DNA of 9,714 bases from UBA1738 sp045658645 (GTDB taxonomy: Bacteria; Bacillota; Clostridia; UBA1381): assembly GCA_045658645.1 (NCBI GenBank), contig JAZOVJ010000031.1, forward strand, positions 1 through 9,714. The letters run 5' to 3'. The translations under genes and the position numbers were made by a program. Of this stretch, positions 1-7,590 are shown piece by piece. The first letter of the stretch is position 1; every line of letters starts with the position of its first letter. The notes beneath the pieces are model-generated. The model saw only the letters and a program-made list of their open reading frames with translations. It did no database searches and had not been told where the DNA came from.

Positions 1-1349
1 CCTGTATCGAAGAAGTATCCTGAAACCTTCACGCCTGAAGCCTTCTCGCTTGCGCCGATAAGCTGACCTATCGGCTTTCCTTCGCCAAGGCCTCTTACCA
101 ACAAGGACAAGCTGTACCATGCAGGGTATGTGAAGTGGTTAGAAGATGCTGTTCCGTAGTTAGAACCTTCTTCAATATAGTATCTTGCAATGAACCAGAA
201 ATGGTTCTTTGTTCCGTATTCAGAAATTGACTGAACTGCAGAGGTTATCGCATATTTTGCCTGTTGTGTCTTTGCTTTAACTACTGCGTCTTCATCAATT
301 TCCATGCTAAGACCCGCTTCTGTGTTCCAAAGAGGCTGGCCGTTTCCGTAAAGAACTGTCCAGTTTCTTAATGCACTTACTCTTGGGCTCTGGAAAGTGA
401 TTGTTCCTTTTTGTGTATTTTCAGTGTTATGCAAGTGAACATTCAATGAGTCGGTATATTTTGCAACACCGTTCTGCATCATCAGTTCGCCAAATTCGGT
501 TGATGCTTCTGCAAGTCCGCCAAAGGACTTAAGAGCGTCCTTATTTGTGTCTTCAATACCAAGAGCTACTACCTTATAGTATGATGAGAATACGTCAGCA
601 GAATATGGTTTTGAAGAGAATTTTGAGTTAAGGTCAGGCTCGTTTATGATTTCATAAGCATAAACCTTTCCTTTATACTTGTTGCTCTGATTCTTCATCA
701 TTTCAGCCATATAGAAAAGGTTACCCGTTTCAATCTTGGCATTATCTATATATTGTGAATTCTCAGGCGGGAGTTCAAGTGTCAAAAGCGCCTTTATTCC
801 GTTTTCATTTAACGGAGTAACCTGCTTGTCAATTGATGAGGCCGTGTTGTGTGACCACGAAGTACCGTCACGTACGGTATCAACACCAACAAGACCCAAC
901 GCCTCTATATAACCCTCAATTGGGTATCCGCTAGTACCGCTGAAGCCGTACAGCATTGTTGAAAACGGTGATGATGCAGGCTTTTCTTTCAGTTCCTTAA
1001 CAACCGTGAATGATGCAAAGGTGTCAAATCCGTTAATCTTCACTTCATACCAGCCCGGCTTAAATGTGCCGAAGTTTACAGTGGTCTCATATGTACCTGC
1101 GGTTTCGCCGGCAGTAGAACCCAAGGTCACTGTTGCTGTTTTCTTCACCTTGTCGTTAATGTCTTCTATTGTATATGTTACGCTTTCCCCTGCAGTGCCG
1201 TGTGTCATAATGAACGATACTGCCTGACCGCTTGTATACACACCTATGTTTTTATCAGGCTTAACGGATGTAACCGCAGCATTGGCAGTTACCCCGACAC
1301 AAAGAGCTGTCGCTATAAATATGCCTGAAATATATTTCTTTAAACTCAT
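1..1349 (-). CDS. Secreted clan GH-A-like glycoside hydrolase, C-terminus cut by window edge
   Basis: Open from an ATG at 1349 to the left edge: 449 visible residues, no stop. A GGAGGA ribosome site at 1355-1360, five bases upstream, fixes the start. Residues 1-24 form a signal peptide (two Lys, hydrophobic core, Ala-Asn-Ala before the cut), so the protein is exported. Residues about 25-118 are Thr/Val/Gly-rich and look like an Ig-like beta-sandwich. From about residue 125 the pattern fits a (beta/alpha)8 barrel of clan GH-A: VRDG near 159-162, INEPD with Glu237 as likely acid/base, HLH at 305-307, and WNTEAG with Glu344 as likely nucleophile. The 107-residue spacing of the two glutamates suits this clan. 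It resembles GH39/GH5-type enzymes, but I cannot assign family or substrate. It lies last in the transporter cluster, 206 bp after the permease, so it may attack the polymer whose fragments are imported. Confident about secretion, fairly confident about the fold. Confidence 0.8.
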   Translation of the reverse strand, partial: MSLKKYISGIFIATALCVGVTANAAVTSVKPDKNIGVYTSGQAVSFIMTHGTAGESVTYTIEDINDKVKKTATVTLGSTAGETAGTYETTVNFGTFKPGWYEVKINGFDTFASFTVVKELKEKPASSPFSTMLYGFSGTSGYPIEGYIEALGLVGVDTVRDGTSWSHNTASSIDKQVTPLNENGIKALLTLELPPENSQYIDNAKIETGNLFYMAEMMKNQSNKYKGKVYAYEIINEPDLNSKFSSKPYSADVFSSYYKVVALGIEDTNKDALKSFGGLAEASTEFGELMMQNGVAKYTDSLNVHLHNTENTQKGTITFQSPRVSALRNWTVLYGNGQPLWNTEAGLSMEIDEDAVVKAKTQQAKYAITSAVQSISEYGTKNHFWFIARYYIEEGSNYGTASSNHFTYPAWYSLSLLVRGLGEGKPIGQLIGASEKASGVKVSGYFFDT

Positions 1350-1555
1350 AGTTTTCCTCCAAGTTAATAGTTACATATCTTTCGCACCCCTCACAAGCAG
1401 TTTTGGTTTCCTGCTTGTGAGCGGTTGTGCTTAAGATTTATTACTTTCTACCCTATATACTGTTTTCTTTTCCTTATACATATCAGTTGTTTTATTTTTC
1501 GAGTTTTCGTTTAGTCTGTTTTGACTATATATATAATAGGTAGGTTTTTTTTAAA
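1350..1555 (-). other. Intergenic leader between permease and secreted hydrolase
   Basis: This 206-bp gap is far longer than the other gaps in the cluster. It holds an 11-bp perfect hairpin (1390-1421), a small inverted repeat (TAGTC at 1512-1516 with GACTA at 1523-1527), and AT-rich DNA. No intrinsic terminator with a T-run follows the permease stop, and I see no convincing -35/-10 pair for the hydrolase on the minus strand. Read-through from the transporter genes is therefore possible, but an unrecognised regulated promoter cannot be excluded. Confidence 0.5.
1390..1421 (-). promoter_or_regulatory. Perfect 11-bp stem-loop in hydrolase leader
   Basis: CTCACAAGCAG at 1390-1400 pairs perfectly with CTGCTTGTGAG at 1411-1421 around a 10-base loop. 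Outer GCAC/GTGC bases at 1384-1387 and 1427-1430 can extend it. On the transcribed minus strand it is followed by GGGGTGCG, not a run of U, so it is not a normal intrinsic terminator. It lies 40 bases upstream of the start codon. It could be an mRNA processing or stability element separating transporter and hydrolase levels, or a protein-binding palindrome. Confidence 0.6.
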
Positions 1556-2443
1556 TTAGCCCTTTACACCGCCGACATTTACGCCGCCCATAATTCTCTT
1601 CTGGAACAATCCGAAGATGATTAGCTGAGGCAACATCGCGAATAAAAGTCCTAATAATTGATAGTCTATTGAGAATGTTGATCTCTTCAGGTTGTATATC
1701 TGAACACCAAGAACTCGCAGTTCAGGTTTTTGTATTAACAGATATGGCCAGAAGAATGTTCCCATAGTACCGTTAAAGGTGAATAGTCCCACAACCCAGA
1801 AAATCGGCAATGCAAGCGGTATCATAATCTTGAAGAATATCTCAAGGTTTGTCGCTCCGTCTATCTTTGCCGCTTCTACAAGCGCTGTCGGTATTCCGTC
1901 AAAGAAATTCTTAAATAGTATTATGTTGAAAATATCTGACGCCGCCATAATCCACATCGGCCAGTATGTATCAAGCATATTTATGTGCAAGTACGGGAAA
2001 TCCGTAAATGTCATATACAGCGGAACTGTTCGGCAAGTTCCCGGCATAAGTGTCAGGGTGAACAAAATTGTGAATATAACCTGATAACCAAGCGGTTTTA
2101 CCTTCGAAAGAGTGTATCCCGCTATACCGCCGACAATTATGGTAGAAACAATGTTTCCGCCTGCCATAAGAAATGTGTTTAAGTAGTATTTATAGAATTT
2201 CATCTCATTCCATACCGTTGCTATCTTCCCGAAATCCATCTTCTTCGGGAAAAAGCCTGACGACATGTCATATATTTCATTGGCATCTTTAAATCCGGTA
2301 AGGAAAATCCATATTACCGGGAAGATGCAAACCAAAAGACCGCCAACAAGAAGGATTGAGAATATTGTCCAATATAGTGCTCTGTATTTTGGTTGCTTCA
2401 TATCCATTGGTGTCAGTGCACCTTTGTCCATTTTATAGTTCAT
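1556..2443 (-). CDS. CUT1-family sugar ABC transporter permease (MalG/LplC type)
   Basis: This 295-residue protein is one of two membrane subunits that move oligosaccharide across the cytoplasmic membrane. It has about six hydrophobic segments, the first near residues 23-50. The cytoplasmic EAA loop that docks the ATPase is clear: EAAKIDGA with Glu190 to Ala197, followed by an IPLALP stretch. It ends in GGVNVGGVKG, the glycine-rich tail common in MalG-type CUT1 permeases. Length is normal. The ATG at 2443 has an AAAGGGGG site about six bases upstream and lies 14 bases after the stop of the partner permease, so the two are translationally close. No ABC ATPase gene adjoins it; Gram-positive CUT1 systems of this sort commonly share an MsmX-like ATPase. 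The family is certain. The substrate is inferred from the neighbouring lyase and GH88 genes. Confidence 0.95.
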   Translation of the reverse strand: MNYKMDKGALTPMDMKQPKYRALYWTIFSILLVGGLLVCIFPVIWIFLTGFKDANEIYDMSSGFFPKKMDFGKIATVWNEMKFYKYYLNTFLMAGGNIVSTIIVGGIAGYTLSKVKPLGYQVIFTILFTLTLMPGTCRTVPLYMTFTDFPYLHINMLDTYWPMWIMAASDIFNIILFKNFFDGIPTALVEAAKIDGATNLEIFFKIMIPLALPIFWVVGLFTFNGTMGTFFWPYLLIQKPELRVLGVQIYNLKRSTFSIDYQLLGLLFAMLPQLIIFGLFQKRIMGGVNVGGVKG

Positions 2444-2457
2444 TTCAATCCCCCTTT

Positions 2458-3354
2458 CTACATATTTTCGCTTAATTTCTTTTCAGTTCTGAAATAGAAA
2501 ATTGTTGCTAAGCTTAATATCAGGAACATTATTACAGCTAACGCCATCGCAAGCTGCGGTTTTCCCTGTACGAATGCATACTTATATGTCTGCAGTCCTA
2601 AAGACATAGATGCGTTGTTCGGTCCGCCGTCCGTCATTTGCAGCGGTTGTTCCATAATTGAGAACACGCCGATTATCTGCTTAACTAAGAACAACAGTGA
2701 AATTGAAGCGATGTGTGGGAATGCAACCACTCTTAATCGTGTGAAGAATCCTGCACCGTCCATAACTGCCGCTTCATAAAGCTCACGGCTTACTCCCTGT
2801 AGTGCTGCAAAGTAATACAGCGTTGTTGCACCCGCTCCGTGCCATGTCATAGAGAATACAATCAGCGGAATAACCCATTTTGGATCCTGCAGCCAGACAT
2901 ACGGTTCAAAACCGAGCTTTGTCAATATTACGTTGAACAAGCCTGATGCGTCCGGATAGTATAGGAAATACCAAAGCATCATAACCGCAACGCCCGGAAG
3001 AGCTGCCGGGAAATATGTAATTATTCTAAAGCCATTTCTGAAGTGAACCATTTCGTTCAATATTATCGCAAGGAAAATCGGAACGAAATATCCAATGACT
3101 ATAGACCAAAATGTGTATGAGAAAGTATTCATCAAAAGCTTCGGGAACATGGAGTCCTTGACAACTCTCATGAAGTTGTCAAGGCCCGCAAATCCTGTAA
3201 TTCTGAAGCCCTTCATTTCTGCAAAGGAATACGCAAATCCCAAAACCTGTGGTCTTACTACAAGAAAGTATACACACAGTAATGCAGGCAAAAGCAAGAG
3301 CCATCCCGAAATACTTGTTTTTATTTTTGCTCCGTTCTTTTTATTCTTTTTCAT
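2458..3354 (-). CDS. CUT1-family sugar ABC transporter permease (MalF/LplB type)
   Basis: The first permease of the pair, 298 residues, has a short basic N-terminus (MKKNKKNGAK) and then a hydrophobic segment at about residues 17-40. Further membrane spans lie near 75-100, 112-133, 161-183, 212-230 and 268-288. The EAA loop reads EAAVMDGAG (Glu194 to Gly202) followed by RLRVVAFPHI, typical of MalF/UgpA-type subunits. A MEQPLQMTDGGP stretch near residue 235 is the usual periplasm-side conserved motif of this subunit. The ATG at 3354 has AGAGG five bases upstream and follows the binding-protein gene by 32 bases. It should pair with the downstream permease to form the translocation channel for the oligosaccharide delivered by the lipoprotein. 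Confidence 0.95.
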   Translation of the reverse strand: MKKNKKNGAKIKTSISGWLLLLPALLCVYFLVVRPQVLGFAYSFAEMKGFRITGFAGLDNFMRVVKDSMFPKLLMNTFSYTFWSIVIGYFVPIFLAIILNEMVHFRNGFRIITYFPAALPGVAVMMLWYFLYYPDASGLFNVILTKLGFEPYVWLQDPKWVIPLIVFSMTWHGAGATTLYYFAALQGVSRELYEAAVMDGAGFFTRLRVVAFPHIASISLLFLVKQIIGVFSIMEQPLQMTDGGPNNASMSLGLQTYKYAFVQGKPQLAMALAVIMFLILSLATIFYFRTEKKLSENM

Positions 3355-3386
3355 TTTTACCTCTAAAATTTATGCTAAGTTGCTAA

Positions 3387-4781
3387 TTAGTTTTCGTAAT
3401 CCAAGAAGTTTCTCTGGAAGTCTTCTGCTGCCTTCTTGATAAGAGTCTTACAGTCAGCATTTTCGTTGTTTAGAACTTCCTGAATACAAGCGTCTAACAA
3501 ACCGTAAAGTTCCTGTGCACAAACTTCAACTTCCGGATGAATATCAAGCTTGTTTTCGTTGAATAGTCTGATGTGGTTGTAGTTTACGTTACAGTTTTCA
3601 ATGCTAAGCTGACACTTGTAGCTGAATACGTCTGACTTTTCGTTCCAGATAGCTGTGTCAATTACACCTACGATGTTTCCAGACTTGATTGAGTTCTGGA
3701 TGTTTTCATAAGCTGTCTTCTTGAACTGTTCGTCTGCATCAGGGTTAAGTGATTCAGCACTTCTTAGCCACTGTAAACCTGCTTCGATTTCTTTCTTTGT
3801 TGCTGTGTTAGCGAATGCGATACATTCACCACCAAGTAGTGTGTAGTGGTTCTTTGGACCTGCTGGAATATATGTAAATCCTACGTCATCCAAATCCATC
3901 TTGTAGTTAACAAGCATCTGACCTAACTGACCTGCAGGTGAGAATGCCATTGCTGCCAATCCACTTGCAATCTGCTTATTACATTCGTTAACGTCTACAA
4001 GTGTTGTTTCAGGCAATACATTGTGCTTCCACTTCAAATCCTTGATGTACTGAAGAGCTGCTACACAGTCGTCATTATCAAAGTTTGCTACCCACTTGCC
4101 GTCTACGTTCTTAACAAATTCAACACCGTAGTTCCAGCCAAGCATTGTGAAGTACCAACCGCCCTGGTTCTTTGTTGTAGGGAAGATGAAGCCGGCTTTA
4201 CCTGTCTTTTCTGTTACAGCCTTTGCTACTTCAACAAGTTCTTCCATTGTCTTTGGTGTCTTTGGTGTTCCGTCTGCTTCAACGTATCCTGCCTTTTCAA
4301 GCAAGTCCATATTCAAAGCCATACCTAATGTGTAGCATGATGATGGAATCATGTATACACCGCCGTCACTTTCAATCAAACCAAGCAAACGTTCGTCAAT
4401 CTTGTCATAGTATCCAAGGTCAACAAGTGCGTCCTTGATGTCAGCTGAGTAACCGCCGTCAATAATCTTGTTGATTTCTGTAAAGTGAGTGAAGTAAACG
4501 TCTGGTAGTGTTTTACCTTCAGCCTTTGCAAGGAAAGTCTGAACATCATATGTCCATTCATCAGGCTCGATAACAATACCAGGATTGTTTGTTTCAAAGT
4601 CTGTTCTTCTTCCTTCATAAATCTCGTATCTCTTTGGTTCTGCTTCTGCGTTTGGCCATCTGCCTACAGATACTCTTACGATGCCGTCATCCTCCGGTGC
4701 GCATCCTGCAAGACATGCTCCGGCAAGTGTTAGTGCAAGCGCCTGAGCTACAAGTTTCTTAAACATTCCATTTTTCTTCAT
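3387..4781 (-). CDS. CUT1-family extracellular solute-binding lipoprotein
   Basis: At 464 residues it has the usual length for a family 1 sugar-binding protein. The N-terminus is a lipoprotein signal: basic MKKNGMFKK, hydrophobic core, then LAGC with Cys27 as the lipidation site, so the mature protein is tethered to the outer face of the membrane. The body has the usual pattern: FETNNPGI near residue 63, then LPDVYFTH, and DLLEKAGYVEADG with the PKTMEELVEVAKAVTEKTG helix. It should capture an oligosaccharide and pass it to the two permeases encoded just downstream. A GAGGGA-type ribosome site precedes the ATG at 4781. The 71-bp gap after the GH88 gene has no recognisable terminator or promoter. 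Its codons favour C-ending forms (AAC, TAC, CAC, TTC) more than its neighbours do, which fits high expression. Sugar specificity cannot be read from sequence. Confidence 0.95.
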   Translation of the reverse strand: MKKNGMFKKLVAQALALTLAGACLAGCAPEDDGIVRVSVGRWPNAEAEPKRYEIYEGRRTDFETNNPGIVIEPDEWTYDVQTFLAKAEGKTLPDVYFTHFTEINKIIDGGYSADIKDALVDLGYYDKIDERLLGLIESDGGVYMIPSSCYTLGMALNMDLLEKAGYVEADGTPKTPKTMEELVEVAKAVTEKTGKAGFIFPTTKNQGGWYFTMLGWNYGVEFVKNVDGKWVANFDNDDCVAALQYIKDLKWKHNVLPETTLVDVNECNKQIASGLAAMAFSPAGQLGQMLVNYKMDLDDVGFTYIPAGPKNHYTLLGGECIAFANTATKKEIEAGLQWLRSAESLNPDADEQFKKTAYENIQNSIKSGNIVGVIDTAIWNEKSDVFSYKCQLSIENCNVNYNHIRLFNENKLDIHPEVEVCAQELYGLLDACIQEVLNNENADCKTLIKKAAEDFQRNFLDYEN

Positions 4782-4852
4782 TATGATTCCCTCTTTCTTT
4801 CTAATATTTTTACTCCCATGAGTTTTGTTGATTTTTTTATATATTATCGGCG

Positions 4853-5971
4853 TTATTGCCGTAATAACAGTGTTTCGATGAGGTAATAGTCTCCATAAAT
4901 TATTGGTACGTGTATTCCCTCTGTTCTATGATACATTTCGCTTCCGTTTTGAAGAATTGAATCTTCTGTCAAATCGAAAGAGCAATTGTCATATGCACCC
5001 TTTAACAGTCTGCATATCATCTCCTCCAGCATTTCTGCATCGTCTTTGTTAACATATTTCTTAAGCTTGGTCATTCCCGCTGCTGCGATAACGCCTGCTG
5101 TTGTGTCAATATAGTCAACATCGGACGGTTGCGCAAAATCAATCGGAGGAACGTTTTTATCTCCCATCGCACCGATAAAGTATTTCGCAACCTTCAATGC
5201 GGTATCAAGATATTCCTTCTTACCCGAATTTTCATAGGCTTCAGTAAAGCCGTAGATTGCCCAGGTCTGGCCTCTGGTCCAGGAAGAACCGCTGGCATAG
5301 CCCTGGCCTCTTGGTGTATCAATAACCTCTCCGGTTTTCGGGTCATATATAACGATGTGGTTTACCGAGCCGTTTTCTCTGATAAACGTCCTCATCACCG
5401 TGTCCGCATGTGCGTTGGCAATCTGGGAAAATCTCGGGTCATCCATCTCTCGCCCTGCCCAGTGCAGTAACGATAAGTTCATCATACAGTCAATAATCGC
5501 AAGCCCTGAGGTCATTCCCTCGTATGCGCCGTTTCCCACATCCCAGGCTCTTATGAACTTACCAACAGGATTGAATCTTCCTGCCAACAAGTTCGCGGCA
5601 TAAAGCGCCACCGTTCTGTATCGTTCATCACCCGTCAGCTTGTAGCCTTTAACCGCCGTGGGTGAGAACTGGAAGCCAAGGTCATGACATAGTGTTAAAA
5701 ATTCGCTCAGGCACTTTGCCGTGTCATCTGTGCAGGCTTTTGCTTTTTCCAAAAAGCTTTCGTCTTTTCCATACTCATACAAGTACCATTGTATTCCGCC
5801 CCAGAATCCGCAGGTCCAGTTGAACCGCCCGGGCGTGACATTGTCATATCTGCCTTCCTTTGTTGTATATGGATATAAAGAATTGATGGTGTTTATTGTG
5901 TCTTTTCGCTTTTTATAAATCTTATCCAAAAACTCTTTTTCCCATTGTTTTTGTTCGTTATTCATCTTCAT
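4853..5971 (-). CDS. GH88 unsaturated glucuronyl hydrolase
   Basis: The 372-residue product belongs to glycoside hydrolase family 88, which hydrates and so releases the 4,5-unsaturated uronic acid left at the non-reducing end by polysaccharide lyases. The family pattern is strong: WTCGFWGG, HDLGF with Asp97, FIRAWD, IIDCMMN with Asp161, SWTRGQTWAIYGF, and the GDYYLIETLL tail. Asp97 and Asp161 match the two catalytic aspartates known from the Bacillus enzyme (Asp88 and Asp149) in motif and spacing. No signal peptide is seen, so it is cytoplasmic. I chose the ATG at 5971 because AGGAG lies at 5976-5980. An upstream ATG at 5998 would add nine residues and overlap the lyase stop as ATGA, but has no ribosome site; an ATG at 5965 is also possible. 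It follows the lyase gene closely, so lyase product and hydrolase substrate match. GH88 enzymes act on glycosaminoglycan, alginate-like or other uronide fragments. Confidence 0.93.
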   Translation of the reverse strand: MKMNNEQKQWEKEFLDKIYKKRKDTINTINSLYPYTTKEGRYDNVTPGRFNWTCGFWGGIQWYLYEYGKDESFLEKAKACTDDTAKCLSEFLTLCHDLGFQFSPTAVKGYKLTGDERYRTVALYAANLLAGRFNPVGKFIRAWDVGNGAYEGMTSGLAIIDCMMNLSLLHWAGREMDDPRFSQIANAHADTVMRTFIRENGSVNHIVIYDPKTGEVIDTPRGQGYASGSSWTRGQTWAIYGFTEAYENSGKKEYLDTALKVAKYFIGAMGDKNVPPIDFAQPSDVDYIDTTAGVIAAAGMTKLKKYVNKDDAEMLEEMICRLLKGAYDNCSFDLTEDSILQNGSEMYHRTEGIHVPIIYGDYYLIETLLLRQ

Positions 5972-5975
5972 ATAG

Positions 5976-5980
5976 CTCCT
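5976..5980 (-). promoter_or_regulatory. Ribosome binding site deciding the GH88 start
   Basis: On the minus strand this reads AGGAG within AAAGGAGC. It is four bases from the ATG at 5971 and ten from the ATG at 5965. It lies inside the reading frame that would start at 5998, which has no such site, so the longer start with its four-base overlap is less likely. Confidence 0.65.
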
Positions 5981-5994
5981 TTCTGTGCAGTTTG

Positions 5995-7587
5995 TCATTC
6001 AAATGCAAATTCTGCTTTGAAATTGCTATCTTCTACCTTGTATTCAATTATGTAAAGCGTGACTTTTTCTCCGTGGTGGCCGGTAATTTCTTCCTCGGAA
6101 ATCTGCGCTTCGCAATCCGTCTTAATCACCATATCGCCAGCCTTTACGTAAGCATCCGCTTTTTCCGGCTTGACCGTTGATATAAATCTTTCCGTTATAT
6201 CATGGTCTCCGCCCGCAAATTCAAAGGTGTCACAAAGCACAACTGAATCATCGTCTATATTGAAGCTTCTTTTTAAGCTCTTCAAACTATCAATGTCGTA
6301 TGCCCGGTTCATTTCCAGGCAGAAACTGTTATCCTCCGCCTTCAACACCTCTGATTTATACTGTTCTCCGCACGGCTGATGCCTTCCGTCAATAACAGGA
6401 ACACTATGTCCCGCTGATGAACAACAGAAAATGTCATATCTCTTGTCCGGCGTAAAGTAATCTTTTGTGTATTCGCTTGCTCCGTAGTCGGATATCAGTT
6501 GGCGTTCGCCGTCAGTTATAATGAAACTTCCCACGTCATTATGGTTATGCAATTCATTATTATGTCCGCCCTTTGCTACTAATGCAAATTTCTTTTTCCT
6601 GTTTATATACCATTTTGCATCCGCAAAGTATTTCTCGTTTGATTGCTCTGCAAAGTAAGCATCATCGCTTTTGATTTCCTCCGAAACCCAACAGAATGAA
6701 CGGAACACCCCTGCCCAGTCATGGCTTCCGCCGATTTTGCTTGCATATTCATACGGCGGCACCTTTATCTCGTCTCCGAATCTCTTTCTTATAAAATGAG
6801 TCATTCCCACCGCGAAATCAATTTCTCTTCGGGAAGAATCGGAAAAACTTGCTGTCATATTATTCTTAACAAACATGTGTTGCTGGAATTTTGCTATTTC
6901 TCTGATTTTGTTATCCTCTAAAATATCAGTTCCTTCAACACGCTCCAGCATTTCTGCAAAATACAGATAGTTGCTGAATCCGAAACGCCAGTAGCCCATT
7001 CCCTCGGCACATACACCGTCATTCCCGAATCCGTCTATGTATCTTTGCATGCTTCCCAGGATTCTGCTTTTTACTTTATGAAACTCTTCCGGGAACTCGT
7101 ACAGGTAAACCATTCCCACGCGACCCGCACAAACAGTCAGCCAGTTGTTTCTGTAACCCTCCCAGTCATGCGAATTGTTTTCATAAGAATCCTTAATCCG
7201 CACCTTGACAATATCGTGAATTTTTTTATGTAATTCATCAGGCAACTGAATGTAATGAGCAATTTCACATAACGTATGTCCGGTAACCGCCGAATACAAG
7301 TCAATGTGAGGATTGTCCGCCCTGTGTGCCGGAAGCACCCAGCTGAACTCACCACAAACAGAGTCTATAATTCTGATAAGGTCATCATCTGCTTTTTTGT
7401 CCGTAAGGTATGCATACATAGCTCGCATTGTAAGGCACAACCTTTTGGCGAAATATTTCTTCTCATAATTCAGCCTGTTTCCGGTTTTGTCGTATTCATA
7501 ATAATCGTCTTTACCTAAGTCATACCCACAAAAATCCTTGAGGTTCTCATAGCTGGCTATTATTTCTTTTTTTATACTATTTTTCAA
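5995..7587 (-). CDS. Heparinase II/III-like polysaccharide lyase, TTG start
   Basis: The 530-residue product looks like the two-domain heparinase II/III superfamily (PL12, PL15, PL17, PL21 and unclassified relatives): an alpha toroid to about residue 310, then a beta-sandwich. Landmarks are RNNW (146-149), EGMGYW (195-200), GGHNNELHNHNDVGSF with His347, His349 and Asp351, and SSAGHSVPVIDG. By analogy with studied members, Tyr199 is the likely base/acid, His347 or His349 its helper, and Asn147 or Asn148 the neutraliser. It would cleave a uronic-acid-containing glycan by beta-elimination, leaving an unsaturated uronic acid for the GH88 enzyme. No signal peptide is seen, so it probably acts on imported oligosaccharides. 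The start is TTG at 7587 with AAGGTGG nine bases upstream; an in-frame stop at 7606-7608 rules out a longer form, and the first internal ATG near residue 54 would remove conserved-looking sequence. First gene of the cluster. PL family and substrate are not decidable here. Confidence 0.88.
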   Translation of the reverse strand: MKNSIKKEIIASYENLKDFCGYDLGKDDYYEYDKTGNRLNYEKKYFAKRLCLTMRAMYAYLTDKKADDDLIRIIDSVCGEFSWVLPAHRADNPHIDLYSAVTGHTLCEIAHYIQLPDELHKKIHDIVKVRIKDSYENNSHDWEGYRNNWLTVCAGRVGMVYLYEFPEEFHKVKSRILGSMQRYIDGFGNDGVCAEGMGYWRFGFSNYLYFAEMLERVEGTDILEDNKIREIAKFQQHMFVKNNMTASFSDSSRREIDFAVGMTHFIRKRFGDEIKVPPYEYASKIGGSHDWAGVFRSFCWVSEEIKSDDAYFAEQSNEKYFADAKWYINRKKKFALVAKGGHNNELHNHNDVGSFIITDGERQLISDYGASEYTKDYFTPDKRYDIFCCSSAGHSVPVIDGRHQPCGEQYKSEVLKAEDNSFCLEMNRAYDIDSLKSLKRSFNIDDDSVVLCDTFEFAGGDHDITERFISTVKPEKADAYVKAGDMVIKTDCEAQISEEEITGHHGEKVTLYIIEYKVEDSNFKAEFAFE

Positions 7588-7590
7588 GAG

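Noticed and set aside
1779..2084. Plus-strand frame of 101 codons inside the permease gene
   Set aside because: It is antisense to a well-supported permease and has no ribosome site or recognisable protein features; the other antisense frames across the window were dismissed for the same reason.
4848..4861. CGGC/GCCG hairpin over the GH88 stop codon
   Set aside because: The stem is only four base pairs with no U-tract directly after it, too weak for a terminator.
5972..5998. Nine-residue N-terminal extension of the GH88 gene with ATGA overlap
   Set aside because: No ribosome site precedes 5998, while AGGAG at 5976-5980 fits the ATG at 5971.
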